Assembly: GCA_039931865.1 (NCBI GenBank)
Contig: JBDTRB010000079.1
Span: 1 to 17,649 of the forward strand
Direction: 5' to 3'
Source of the DNA: JALYUA01 sp039931865
GTDB taxonomy: Bacteria; Acidobacteriota; Thermoanaerobaculia; UBA5066; Gp7-AA6
DNA length: 17,649 nt
In this document: positions 1 through 7,863 of the stretch, one piece after another
Numbering within the stretch: the stretch's first letter is position 1
Layout: the number at the start of each line of letters is the position of its first letter
Program-made: the position numbers and the translations under genes
The notes under the pieces: generated by a model
Database searches by the model: none
What the model saw: only the letters and a program-made list of their open reading frames with translations
What the model was told of the DNA's origin: nothing

Positions 1-82
1 CACACGGCGAAGGCAGCTCCCGCAGTGAGCGGAGGCGACGGTATGGCACGTCCCATGCTCCCCCGCTCTCAGGAGGCACCTC

Positions 83-520
83 ATGAACACCATTCGCCCT
101 GGCGTCCTGCTCGCGGCACTCCTGATTCCGGCGCTTGCGTGCAACAAGGCCGAAACGCCGAAAGTGGAATCCAAGACCGAAACCAAGAGCACGAATGCGG
201 ACGGCAGCAAATCGACGACGACCACCGAAACGACGCAGATCGGATCAACGGTTGCGGTGACGACGGAGACCCGGGCCGGCGGTGCGAAGGGCGGCAAGAC
301 CGAAAGTGAAACCGTCGTGGGCACCGTGACGGAGCTCGGCGCAGGCAAGTCGATCGTCGTGTTGACCGGCGACGGCGTCAAACACAGCTACGACCTCGAC
401 AAGAAGACGGTGGCTTCGATCGATCCGAGGGTCACGGTCGGAACGAAGGTGCGTCTCGACACGACGAAGGACAACGACGGGCGGCGCTCGCTGACGGTGA
501 TGCCGGCCGCCAATCGGTGA
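83..520 (+). CDS. Small secreted lipoprotein-like protein, function unknown
   Basis: 145 aa. The start is fixed by a strong Shine-Dalgarno AGGAGG at 71-76, six bases before the ATG. The N-terminus is a short basic stretch plus a hydrophobic segment ending PALAC-N (Cys20), which fits an exported lipoprotein although the lipobox is not canonical (Ala at -3). Residues about 22-75 are low-complexity, rich in Lys, Thr, Ser and Glu, and look like a flexible linker. The C-terminal about 60 residues (from VVGTVTELGAG) have alternating hydrophobic residues suggestive of a small beta-barrel or OB-like domain, with GDGVKHSYDLD and VTVGTKVRLD patterns. I recognise no named family. It converges on the Spy/CpxP-like gene, with a strong hairpin between them. 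Likely anchored at the membrane facing the periplasm; its role is unknown. Confidence 0.75.
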   Translation: MNTIRPGVLLAALLIPALACNKAETPKVESKTETKSTNADGSKSTTTTETTQIGSTVAVTTETRAGGAKGGKTESETVVGTVTELGAGKSIVVLTGDGVKHSYDLDKKTVASIDPRVTVGTKVRLDTTKDNDGRRSLTVMPAANR

Positions 521-546
521 CCCGAACCCGATTCGCGGCGAAACAA

Positions 547-597
547 CCGGGCGCGGAGTGCGGAGTGCGGAGTGCGGACTGACCCCTCCGCGCCCGG
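547..597. terminator. Perfect 11-bp inverted repeat between convergent genes, probable terminator
   Basis: CCGGGCGCGGA at 547-557 pairs perfectly with TCCGCGCCCGG at 587-597, leaving a 29-base loop. It sits between the convergent stops at 520 and 604. On the minus strand the stem is followed by TTGTTT, so it most resembles a rho-independent terminator for the minus-strand gene; on the plus strand it is followed by AAAA, not T. The loop holds most of a 7-bp tandem repeat, annotated separately. Confidence 0.6.
553..580. repeat. 7-bp tandem repeat, four copies
   Basis: GCGGAGT occurs three times perfectly and a fourth time as GCGGACT. The first copy overlaps the left arm of the terminator hairpin, so the repeat may have grown by slippage from the stem. 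Confidence 0.85.
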
Positions 598-603
598 AAA
601 ACC

Positions 604-1098
604 TCAGAGAGAAAGAACGCCCGTTCGAATCAGATACGCGAGCCGAGAGCGCTGCGGCGGCTCTAAGAGCTTGTGGATCCGGCCGAGGCCGGTGACCACG
701 GCCGCCCTGAGCCGTTCCGCGCTCTCGAGGCGCACGGCCGCTCCGGCCGCCGCCCTGGCCTCATCGAACGCGTCGCCCGCGACGGCGTCGGCAAATGACG
801 AAAGGGCTCGCCGATGGTCGACCGCCGCCTGAGCCCGCTCGATCTTCAACTCGTCGAGAATTCGAGCCAGCTCCGAGATCTGGGGCTCTGAAAGCTCCAG
901 CTTGTGAGCGAGAAAACGAAGCGGCCGGCGCACGCCAAACGCGCCGCCGCCGAACTGGCCCGCATCGTCCTCGCCCCCCGCGCTGTACTCCCATTCCGCC
1001 CGCCGCGGCCGCCGCGCCTCCGGATCGAAACCCATCCCGATGCGCCTCTCGCCACAATGCTCGCGCTGCCTACGCCAGTGCAGGAATCCCGGGTACAT
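604..1098 (-). CDS. Spy/CpxP-like small helical protein
   Basis: 164 aa from the ATG at 1098, chosen over a longer reading (to 1200) because AGAGGAGG at 1103-1110 lies four bases before this ATG and because MYPGF is the N-terminus I associate with this family. The N-terminal about 50 residues are polar and rich in Arg and Gly (MYPGFLHWRR start, then GGGAFGVRRPLRFL). From about residue 60 the protein is alpha-helical, with the pattern LELSEPQISELARILDELK that resembles the LTxxQ-type helical hairpin of Spy/CpxP/CnrX periplasmic proteins, and a conserved tail RLAYLIRTG. Spy/CpxP relatives are chaperones or metal/stress sensors in the periplasm, but no signal peptide is visible here, so the cellular location is uncertain. 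It stands alone on the minus strand. Family-level assignment only. Confidence 0.7.
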   Translation of the reverse strand: MYPGFLHWRRQREHCGERRIGMGFDPEARRPRRAEWEYSAGGEDDAGQFGGGAFGVRRPLRFLAHKLELSEPQISELARILDELKIERAQAAVDHRRALSSFADAVAGDAFDEARAAAGAAVRLESAERLRAAVVTGLGRIHKLLEPPQRSRLAYLIRTGVLSL

Positions 1099-1415
1099 GA
1101 GGCCTCCTCTCGCCGGGGCAATCGCTCCTGACGGGTGTTCGAAGCGTGGGCGAAATGCCTCACGCCACGGAGAGTCTAGACCCGATGCCGGGTAGAGCAT
1201 CTACGTTCAGAATTCACACGGCGCTGCGGCGCTGCGACGCTGCGACGCTGCGACGGGGAGAAGGATGGGTTGAGGGGAATCGCAGGCACTCGGTGCGTCT
1301 CCACCGGCCCGGTCGCCACCGATGTCGCGATGAGGCCGATCGAAGCGATCCGCCTCCAGGCGCTCGAGTGGAGCTCGAGCATCCTCGCTAGAATCGCTAC
1401 GAAAGAGGAGGCTCC
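1099..1415. other. Divergent intergenic region, 317 bases
   Basis: Separates the divergent Spy-like and dienelactone hydrolase-like genes and must hold both promoters. It contains both ribosome binding sites, an 8-bp tandem repeat (1223-1254) and a TAGAAT hexamer at 1389-1394 that could be a -10 box for the plus-strand gene, without a convincing -35. Short ORFs here have no coding character. No RNA gene is recognised. Confidence 0.5.
1223..1254. repeat. 8-bp tandem repeat, four copies
   Basis: GCTGCGGC followed by three perfect GCTGCGAC units. It lies in non-coding DNA between two divergent genes. Such GC-rich simple repeats arise by slippage; variation in copy number could alter promoter spacing. 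Confidence 0.85.
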
Positions 1416-2330
1416 ATGCGCGTCACGCCCGCGATTGTTTTGACGATTCTCGTTGGCTTTTCAAACCGCGCGGCCGCTCAGGACGCTCATGCGGGGCATG
1501 CCGCGGCTTCGACTCCGGCGGCCGCGACCCCCGGTGCGGCGGCCTCCGTCGCTCCGCGCGACCCGAATCTTCCCCCATCCGAGGAACAGGCGAAGGCCGC
1601 GCTGGACAAGTCTCCGCGTCACGGCGACTACGCGGACGTGCGATTGCCGGGAGGCGGGAGTCCTGCACCCATCCGCACCTGGATCGTGTATCCCGAGCGC
1701 AAGGACAAGGCCGGCGTGGTCATTCTCATCCACGAGATCTTCGGCCTGAGCGACTGGATGCGCGGCGTCGCCGACCAGCTCGCGCGCGAGGGGTTCATCG
1801 CGGTCGTCCCAGACCTCGTGTCAGGCCGCGGTCCCGGCGGCGGAGGCACCGAGTCGGCAGCGAGCCGCGACGACGTGGTCAAGCTGGTTCGCGGTTTGAC
1901 GCCAGAAGAGACCACCGCGCGTCTGAACGCGGTGCGCGACTGGGCGACCCGGCTGCCCGCCGCGAACGGAAAGAGCGCGACCGTCGGATTCTGCTGGGGC
2001 GGCGGGCAGAGCTTCGCGTACGCCGCGGCGCAACCGGCTTTGAACGGCGCTGTCGTGTACTACGGCTCGGCGCCCGACCCGGCTCAGATTGCGAAAATCG
2101 GGGCGCCCGTCGTGGGGTTCTACGGGGGCGACGACGCCCGGATCAGCACGACGATCCCCGCGACCGAAGCCGAGATGAAGAAGAGCGGGAAGTCGTACGA
2201 GTCGCACGTGTATGACGGCGCGGGACACGGGTTCCTCCGCGCGCAGCAGGACCGCAACGGAGCAAATCTGAAGGCGGCATCCGACGCGTGGCCGCGGACC
2301 GTGGCATTTCTGAAGGAGCGGCTCAAGTAG
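1416..2330 (+). CDS. Secreted dienelactone hydrolase family protein
   Basis: 304 aa alpha/beta hydrolase with an N-terminal signal peptide (MRVTPAIVLTILVGF, likely cut after Ala21, RAAA-QD) and an Ala/Pro/His-rich linker to about residue 60. The start is supported by AGAGGAGG at 1404-1411, four bases upstream. Dienelactone hydrolase hallmarks are in order: HEIFG at 106-110 (the active-site Glu107), the nucleophile Cys193 in GFCWGGG, the acid Asp239/240 in GGDDARI and His271 in GAGHGF. The family classically opens dienelactone to maleylacetate in chloroaromatic breakdown, but secreted members commonly act on unknown esters or lactones. The length exceeds the usual about 240 aa because of the signal and linker. 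It overlaps nothing and converges with the MFS gene 25 bases away. The family is certain; the substrate is not. Confidence 0.92.
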   Translation: MRVTPAIVLTILVGFSNRAAAQDAHAGHAAASTPAAATPGAAASVAPRDPNLPPSEEQAKAALDKSPRHGDYADVRLPGGGSPAPIRTWIVYPERKDKAGVVILIHEIFGLSDWMRGVADQLAREGFIAVVPDLVSGRGPGGGGTESAASRDDVVKLVRGLTPEETTARLNAVRDWATRLPAANGKSATVGFCWGGGQSFAYAAAQPALNGAVVYYGSAPDPAQIAKIGAPVVGFYGGDDARISTTIPATEAEMKKSGKSYESHVYDGAGHGFLRAQQDRNGANLKAASDAWPRTVAFLKERLK

Positions 2331-2355
2331 ACCGCCCGCCTCACGAGGGACGGAG

Positions 2356-3882
2356 TTAGATCATCCCTTCTGCGGCAGAGGGGGCCTCCGCCGGCGAAAC
2401 CGGTTTTCCGGGGAAACCGGACGTGAGAAACACGTTGACCGCCGCGAGCACGACCAGTACGGCGAAGACCGGGACGAGCGACCGCTCGATTGCCGCGCGG
2501 AAGAGAGGCGGTGCCAGAGGCGCCGACCCGAGGACGCCGCGTTGGGAGCCCGCGAGGAAACGGCTCGCCGCCTCCATCTGGTCGCCGAGCCGAGCGGACA
2601 ATCCCGCGGCGAAGATCCCTCCGAGGGCGCCGACGCCCAGAGAACCGCCTACCGTGCGGAAGAAAGGAACGAGGCTCGTCGCGATCCCGCGCTGACGCTC
2701 CGGCGCGACCTGCTGGATCGCGAGCACCTGCGCGATCGAAGAGGGGCCGAGCCCTGAACCGATCACGCCGCAGGAGATGCTCATCCACGTCACGCCGCGG
2801 TTGAATACCGCCCCCGCGAGTACGAGCGCGATGCCGGCCAGCGCCAGGACGGCGCCGAGGCGGGCTGTGAATCGAAATCCGAGACGCACGACCATGCGGG
2901 CGCCCGCCGCCGCGGAGATCGCCCACATGAGGATGAACGGCGTGACGACCGCTCCGGCGGCGGTCGCCGTTCCGCCGCGGGCGCCCTGCACGAAGAGGGG
3001 CACGTACGCGTCCACCCCGTAGACCGTGGTGCCCATCAATATCGCCGCCACGTAAGGAGACGCGGTTTCCCAGCGGCGAAAGAGCTCCGGCGGAACGAGA
3101 GGATGGGCGCGGCGGGTCTGGAGCCAGATGAAACCCGCGAGCGTCGCGAGGCCGGACAGGATGAGAGCCGCGCGGAGGATTGGCGGCTCGCCCGTTTCGC
3201 TCGGAGCTCGCAGGACCCCGAACAGGAGGAGCGCGAACCCGATCGCGAGCGCCGCCGCTCCGGCGATGTCGATCGGATCGGCAAGGCTCGCGCGGGACTC
3301 GATCAGCCGCGAAGCCACGATGCCGAACGCGATGACGCCGAGCGGCAGGTTGATCCAGAAAATCGACCTCCACCCGAAGTGATCGGTCAGGAACCCTCCG
3401 GCGAGCGGGCCCGCGAGGCTCGCAAAACCCCAGACCCCCGAGAAAAACCCCTGCACGCGGGCGCGCTGCTCGAGCGAATAGATGTCGGCGGCGACGGTCA
3501 GCGAGATCGGGATCATCCCTCCGGCTCCCAGGCCCTGCAGCGCCCTGGCCGCGATCAGCGTCCACATCGTGTGCGCAAACGCGCACGCCAGCGCGCCCGT
3601 CAGGAAGATCCCGATCGACGTGAGCAGGACGCGCCGCCGCCCGTAAACGTCCGCGAGGCGCCCATAGACCGGCATTCCGATCGTGGAGGTCAGGAGGTAC
3701 ACGGAGAACACCCAGGCATAAAGCGGCAGTCCGCCGAGGTCTCCAATGATGGTCGGCATGGCCGTGGAGACGACGGTCGACTCGAACGAGGCAAGCGCCG
3801 AGACGAGCAGAAGCGCGAGCGTCACCGCCCGACGGCGAGCAGGATCGAAGCGCGGAGCAGGAGCGACGGCAACGGCGGACAT
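2356..3882 (-). CDS. MFS transporter, DHA2 (EmrB/QacA) family drug exporter
   Basis: 508 aa integral membrane protein, about 14 predicted membrane segments, typical of DHA2 drug:proton antiporters. The ATG at 3882 (MSAVAVAPAP) is chosen because upstream in-frame sequence is arginine-rich and non-coding; no clear Shine-Dalgarno precedes it. Visible family motifs: TVVSTAMPTI in helix 1 (the usual Asp replaced by Glu34), motif A GRLADVYGRRR at 74-84, motif B RALQGLGAGG with Arg113, and antiporter motif C-like GFASLAGPLAGG at about 152-163, followed by GWRSIFWINLPLG. It would export toxic hydrophobic compounds using the proton gradient; the substrate is unknown. No HlyD-type adaptor gene is adjacent. 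It is divergent from the PhzF-family gene and shares a 228-base upstream region with it, so co-regulation is possible but unproven. Confidence 0.93.
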   Translation of the reverse strand: MSAVAVAPAPRFDPARRRAVTLALLLVSALASFESTVVSTAMPTIIGDLGGLPLYAWVFSVYLLTSTIGMPVYGRLADVYGRRRVLLTSIGIFLTGALACAFAHTMWTLIAARALQGLGAGGMIPISLTVAADIYSLEQRARVQGFFSGVWGFASLAGPLAGGFLTDHFGWRSIFWINLPLGVIAFGIVASRLIESRASLADPIDIAGAAALAIGFALLLFGVLRAPSETGEPPILRAALILSGLATLAGFIWLQTRRAHPLVPPELFRRWETASPYVAAILMGTTVYGVDAYVPLFVQGARGGTATAAGAVVTPFILMWAISAAAGARMVVRLGFRFTARLGAVLALAGIALVLAGAVFNRGVTWMSISCGVIGSGLGPSSIAQVLAIQQVAPERQRGIATSLVPFFRTVGGSLGVGALGGIFAAGLSARLGDQMEAASRFLAGSQRGVLGSAPLAPPLFRAAIERSLVPVFAVLVVLAAVNVFLTSGFPGKPVSPAEAPSAAEGMI

Positions 3883-4110
3883 GGAGCGCGAAACAGTACA
3901 GCAGGATGCGCGAGATGGACCGCGGAACCGACGCGGCCCGAGCGGAGATCGGGACTTCCTGAAATTCAACAGGCTCGGATGTCTGTTCCTGCACCCGTCA
4001 CCCCACCCGCCATCGCCTCGCCGCGCGCGGGAGAGGGCGTCTGTCCGCCAGGACCACTTACCGCGAATCTGGCTCTGGAAAACTCCCCTCCGCTGCTCTA
4101 AAAACGCTGC

Positions 4111-4935
4111 ATGAGAATCCCGCTGTTTCACGTCGATGCGTTCACCGATCGTCCATTCGCCGGAAACCCGGCGGCCGTTTGCCTCCTGCCATCGGGGCTT
4201 TCTCCGGGAGAGGCCTGGCTCCAGGGCGTGGCGCGAGAGATGAACCTTTCGGAGACCGCGTTCCTGACCCGCGAGGCCCCCGTTTGGGGGCTGCGCTGGT
4301 TCACCCCGACGACGGAGGTCGATCTGTGCGGACACGCGACGCTCGCATCCGCGCACGTGCTCTGGGAATCGGGAGAGGCGGACGCGGAGGACGCTCTCGA
4401 GTTCATGACCCGGAGCGGGCGTCTCTCCGCCGCTAAAAGCCGTTCCCGCGTTGCCGGGTTGATCGAGCTCGACTTCCCTTCTGAGCCGGCGGCTCCCGCT
4501 CCCGCTCCCCCCGGCCTCCTCTCCTCTCTCGGAATTCTCTCGGCGAAGTTCACGGGACGAAACCGGTTCGACTACCTGATCGAGCTCAGCGGAGAGACCG
4601 AGTTACTCGCGCTCTCCCCCGATTTCAAATGCCTCCGCGAAGCGTGCGGCCCTGCGCGCGGCGTCATCGTCACGGCGCCGAGCGACGACCCGCAGTACGA
4701 CTTCGTCTCGCGGTACTTCGCGCCCGCGTACGGAATCGACGAGGACCCGGTCACGGGGTCGGCGCATTGCTGCCTCGGTCCGTTCTGGGCGGAGCGCCTC
4801 GGCAGATTGGATCTGACCGGCTACCAGGCTTCGTCCCGCGGCGGAGTGGTCGGCGTGCGCGTCGCAGGCTCCCGCGTGGCGCTCGTCGGCCGCGCGGTCA
4901 CGGTCGCCCGGGGCGAGCTGGTCGGAGCGGCCTAG
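4111..4935 (+). CDS. PhzF family isomerase/epimerase-like protein
   Basis: 274 aa with the complete PhzF fold signature: N-terminal HVDAFTDRPFAGNPAAV, MNLSETAFL containing the catalytic glutamate (Glu48), DLCGHATLASAHVLWE at 71-86, and GIDEDPVTGSAHC at 208-220. PhzF itself isomerises trans-2,3-dihydro-3-hydroxyanthranilate in phenazine synthesis, but no other phenazine gene is present, so this is one of the many family members of unknown substrate, probably a cytoplasmic small-molecule isomerase. No ribosome binding site precedes the ATG; the start is set by family alignment. Its TAG stop (4933-4935) lies in the CCTAGG end of a 107-bp inverted-repeat element. It is divergent from the MFS exporter. 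Confidence 0.93.
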   Translation: MRIPLFHVDAFTDRPFAGNPAAVCLLPSGLSPGEAWLQGVAREMNLSETAFLTREAPVWGLRWFTPTTEVDLCGHATLASAHVLWESGEADAEDALEFMTRSGRLSAAKSRSRVAGLIELDFPSEPAAPAPAPPGLLSSLGILSAKFTGRNRFDYLIELSGETELLALSPDFKCLREACGPARGVIVTAPSDDPQYDFVSRYFAPAYGIDEDPVTGSAHCCLGPFWAERLGRLDLTGYQASSRGGVVGVRVAGSRVALVGRAVTVARGELVGAA

Positions 4936-5037
4936 GAACCTGTCGTCGTAATCTCCTGCTGCGCGAAGGCGTGTCTCTCGCTGCGAGCTTCGGCCTCACC
5001 GCGCTCCCAACCGACATGACTCGGACAGGCTCCTAGG
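4931..5037. mobile_element. CTAG-bounded 107-bp inverted-repeat element (MITE-like) between convergent genes
   Basis: Arms CCTAGGAACCTGTC (4931-4944) and GACAGGCTCCTAGG (5024-5037) are inverted repeats matching at 13 of 14 positions. Each ends in CCTAGG, a palindrome that could be a target duplication. The interior can fold into a second hairpin (CGAAG...CTTCG enclosing CTCG-CTG-CGAG). There is no ORF inside. The TAG stops of both flanking convergent genes lie within the two CTAG ends. The ends resemble those of the element at 16195-16390. It could be a non-autonomous insertion element or a large bidirectional terminator; I favour the former because of the related second element. Confidence 0.55.
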
Positions 5038-6889
5038 GCTGTTTCGCCTCGACGGCGGGGACCAGGGGCTGAGCCTGACGGGGCGCGGCGATTCCGAGAG
5101 CCGCGGCGATCCGCGCCGCAATGCTCGTCGAGAGAATTTTCTCGACCCGTCCGCGGGAAACTCCGGGGCCTGCGGCGAGAAACGTCGCGTCGAGCTCCGG
5201 GAAGGCCGCCCGGTAGCCGTGCCCGCCGTACTCCTCCGAGCGGCCGGACGTTCGGCCGGGCGACATTCGCATCGAGAAATGAAAACCGGGCTTCGCGAGA
5301 AGGATCAGGTCGCCGGACTCGGGCGCGTCGAGCGCGAGCGCGCCCGCCCTTTCGCGCCGGACGACCCGGTCCCAGGGGCTTTCGCCGCCGGCGCGGAAGT
5401 TTGTCAGGACGCGCTCGGCTTCTTCTAGCGTTCCGGGCGGGGCAGCCGGGTTGACGTAAACGTGCGCGACCCCCGACGTCGCCAGCGCGGCCGTCTGAGA
5501 AGTCGGGTCGATCGAGCCGTCGGGCGCAGCGGTCACGAGGCCAGCTTCGCGCAGGATCTCGTCGGGATAGAGCTCGGTCCATAGAGGCGTCATGCCGTGG
5601 TCGGCCGTGACGAAGATCGCGTCTCTTCCGGTCAGGGCGCGAGTGAGCCGCGCGACGGTCGCGTCCGCCTCCGCGTAGGCATGATCAATCCAGCCGGCGA
5701 AACGACGCGAACGTTCGGGGGTGAATCCGGCCTGCCGCGGGTCGATCAGCAGGAAATGATGCTCGATCGCGTCGACTTCCGAGAAGTAGAGAAAGAGCAT
5801 GTCCCAGTCCGTCCGCTCTACCGCAACGATCGCGGCCGAGGCGAGAAACCCGGTCAGCCTGTCGGACTGCTCCTTGTAAATCTCGGCCCTGTCGGAATCG
5901 GCGCCGAAGATGCGGTAGTCCGCGCGTCCGGGCCAGAAGCCCGCGCGCGCATCGACGTCGCGACGGAACTGTTCGGGATACGCGTCGGTTTCGGAAATGC
6001 CGCCGACATAGATTTCGACCTTCGAGAGGTCGGGCGCGAGGGACAGAACCTTGCACCAGGCGCCCGCCCGGCCTTTGGCGCCGCGGACCTCCGCCGGAAA
6101 CCAATCGCCCGCGACCACGGAGCTCGGCTCGCCGACTTCCGGCTCAATCCGGAGACTGTCGTAGTTCACGACCCCGTCGTCGGTCGCGTCGAGCGCCTCG
6201 AGGACGATCCGGTGCGCGGTCGGCGGGAATCCGATCACGGTCCTCGCCAGGGGTGAGAACCCCTGGCCCCCGTCTCCCTGCCAAATCGCCGGGTGCTCCC
6301 ACCCGGACACCGAAATCGTCTCGACGTGCGCGCGCGATCTGGCGTCGGACACCCAGTTCATGCCGAACCCGGCGCAATCCGTCTGCGGCGTCCCCGCCCC
6401 GTGCGGGTACGCCATCACTCCGACTCTCCGGCCCTGGCGGTGCGCCGCTTCGCAGAGCGTCTCGGCGCGCAGCGGCGTGTCGAACCCGCTGCGCACGGTT
6501 CCAAACGGCTTCGCGCGGTCGAGCAGAGAGTTTCCGACGATTCCGGTGTCCCGCGGCAGCGCGCCGGTTACGTGCGTCGCGTGCGCGGCCGGCGTGAGCG
6601 AGGGGGTCGAAGGGACCGATCGGACGGCGAAAAAGCCACGGTCCGCCAGGGCCTGAAGCCCTCCGGCCGGAAGCGCGCCGGGCGTTGCCATGAGGCGCTC
6701 GAGCCGTTGTCCCGACATGCCGTCGATCGAGATCAGGACCGCCCGCGAGGCGTGAACGGGCGGGGAATCGGGAGCGGCCGCCGGACGCGCAGTCCGGCAG
6801 GCCAGCGACGTGACGAACAGGCCGAACGCGACGAGCAGCCGGACGATCCGGATCGGCAGAGTCGGCAAATCGGATCGGGGAGAGCTCAT
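5033..6889 (-). CDS. Secreted alkaline phosphatase superfamily protein (type I phosphodiesterase/nucleotide pyrophosphatase)
   Basis: 618 aa, exported: a basic start, then VRLLVAFGLFVTSLAC ending at Cys31, possibly lipidated although the lipobox is weak. The metal-binding pattern of the superfamily is present: Asp56 in ISIDGM, a nucleophile Thr in TPSLTPAAHATHVTG (Thr96 or Thr99), Asp373/His377 in FSEVDAIEHH, Asp430-His431 in VTADHGMTP and His557 in YGGHGYR. This is the two-metal site of nucleotide pyrophosphatase/phosphodiesterases, which cleave phosphate mono- or diesters outside the cytoplasm; the substrate cannot be told. It is longer than the minimal domain because of an insert around residues 190-350. 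It is divergent from the Nei-like gene with only 47 bases between starts. No Shine-Dalgarno is seen. The TAG stop lies in the end of the 107-bp element. Confidence 0.9.
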   Translation of the reverse strand: MSSPRSDLPTLPIRIVRLLVAFGLFVTSLACRTARPAAAPDSPPVHASRAVLISIDGMSGQRLERLMATPGALPAGGLQALADRGFFAVRSVPSTPSLTPAAHATHVTGALPRDTGIVGNSLLDRAKPFGTVRSGFDTPLRAETLCEAAHRQGRRVGVMAYPHGAGTPQTDCAGFGMNWVSDARSRAHVETISVSGWEHPAIWQGDGGQGFSPLARTVIGFPPTAHRIVLEALDATDDGVVNYDSLRIEPEVGEPSSVVAGDWFPAEVRGAKGRAGAWCKVLSLAPDLSKVEIYVGGISETDAYPEQFRRDVDARAGFWPGRADYRIFGADSDRAEIYKEQSDRLTGFLASAAIVAVERTDWDMLFLYFSEVDAIEHHFLLIDPRQAGFTPERSRRFAGWIDHAYAEADATVARLTRALTGRDAIFVTADHGMTPLWTELYPDEILREAGLVTAAPDGSIDPTSQTAALATSGVAHVYVNPAAPPGTLEEAERVLTNFRAGGESPWDRVVRRERAGALALDAPESGDLILLAKPGFHFSMRMSPGRTSGRSEEYGGHGYRAAFPELDATFLAAGPGVSRGRVEKILSTSIAARIAAALGIAAPRQAQPLVPAVEAKQP

Positions 6890-6936
6890 CGCGACGGTCG
6901 CGTGATCTTAGATCAGGGGGTATGGTCGGCAGCCGA

Positions 6937-7734
6937 ATGCCCGAAGGCAACACGATCCACCGCCTCGCCCGGGACCACACCCGCGATTTTGCGGGCCGCC
7001 TGGTGCGAGTGTCGTCGCCCCAGGGCCGTTTCGCGCGCGAGGCGCGCCGGCTCGACGGCCGGCGTTTCCGCGAAGCCGCCGCGATCGGGAAGCATCTCTT
7101 TCACAAGTGGGACGGAGGCTTGATCGTGCACGTTCACCTCGGCATGGCCGGTGAGTTCACGAGGTTCGCCGGGACGCCGCCCGATCCGAGGCCGACGGTT
7201 CGAATGCGTCTTTCGACTCCGGAAGTGACGGCCGACCTCATCGGGCCTCCGACCTGCGAACTGATCGACGAAGAGAAACGCGCACAGATCGAGGCGAGGC
7301 TCGGGCCCGACCCCTTGGGCCCCGGAGCCGATCCCTCGAGAGTCTTCGCGGCTCTCAGGAAGCGCCCGGATCGCCCGATCGGCGACGCGCTCCTCGACCA
7401 GCGGGTGATAGCCGGCGTGGGCAACATCTATCGCATCGAGGCGCTGTTCCTCGCGGGCATTCATCCGCTCCAGCGCTCCGGGAGGATTTCGGAGGCGCGT
7501 TGGCTGGCCCTGTGGGAGCTCCTTCGCGTCCTCATGCGGCGCGGGGTGACGCTCCGGCGAATCTCGACGATCGTCCCCGGCGAGACTCCGCACGTGGCGG
7601 CTGGCCGCGGCCGCCGCGATTCGTTGTACGTGTACCGGCACGAAGTCTGCCGCCGGTGCGGAGACCGGATCCGGGAGATCCCCCTGTCGGGGCGCCGCAT
7701 GTTCTTCTGCCGGACCTGCCAGCGACGGTCCTGA
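6937..7734 (+). CDS. Fpg/Nei family DNA glycosylase/AP lyase
   Basis: 265 aa from the ATG at 6937. A second in-frame ATG at 6922 would add five residues, but the family needs Pro2-Glu3 exposed after Met removal, so the MPEGNTIHR start is chosen. Hallmarks: Pro2 and Glu3 (catalytic), Lys52 in AIGKHLFHKW, the helix-two-turn-helix with DQRVIAGVGNIYR, and a C-terminal zinc finger with Cys238, Cys241, Cys258 and Cys261 and the preceding SGRR arginines. It removes oxidised bases in base excision repair and nicks the abasic site. The PEGNT opening and HRLAR sequence place it nearer Nei (endonuclease VIII) than Fpg/MutM. A monocistronic or leading position before the dehydrogenase gene is likely; the two are separated by 129 bases that include a small hairpin. 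Confidence 0.93.
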   Translation: MPEGNTIHRLARDHTRDFAGRLVRVSSPQGRFAREARRLDGRRFREAAAIGKHLFHKWDGGLIVHVHLGMAGEFTRFAGTPPDPRPTVRMRLSTPEVTADLIGPPTCELIDEEKRAQIEARLGPDPLGPGADPSRVFAALRKRPDRPIGDALLDQRVIAGVGNIYRIEALFLAGIHPLQRSGRISEARWLALWELLRVLMRRGVTLRRISTIVPGETPHVAAGRGRRDSLYVYRHEVCRRCGDRIREIPLSGRRMFFCRTCQRRS

Positions 7735-7775
7735 CGAGCGGACAATCAGAAAGCCGCGCCTCACAGTCGCGGAAC

Positions 7776-7795
7776 GGGGTTCAGCGTTGAGCCCC
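7776..7795 (+). terminator. Short hairpin downstream of the Nei-like gene, possible terminator
   Basis: GGGGTTCA (7776-7783) pairs with TGAGCCCC (7788-7795) around a GCGT loop, with one G-T pair. It is not followed by a clean T run, so termination strength is doubtful. It lies between the Nei-like stop and the next gene. Confidence 0.35.
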
Positions 7796-7863
7796 TGGGC
7801 TGGTTCGACTTTCGCTCTTCGCTAAAGGGATTATTTCTTGCATCGCGGTCTCAAGGAGAGCCC

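Noticed and set aside
1176..1391. CTAG tetramers at 1176 and 1388 as ends of a third element
   Set aside because: Sequences inward of the two CTAGs are not inverted-complementary.
3103..4101. Long plus-strand ORF (332 aa) antisense to the MFS transporter
   Set aside because: Composition is Arg/Asp/Glu-rich shadow sequence; the opposite frame encodes a clear DHA2 transporter with all motifs.
4111..4935. Phenazine biosynthesis cluster, suggested by the PhzF-family gene
   Set aside because: No other phz genes are present and PhzF-fold proteins are widespread with unknown substrates.
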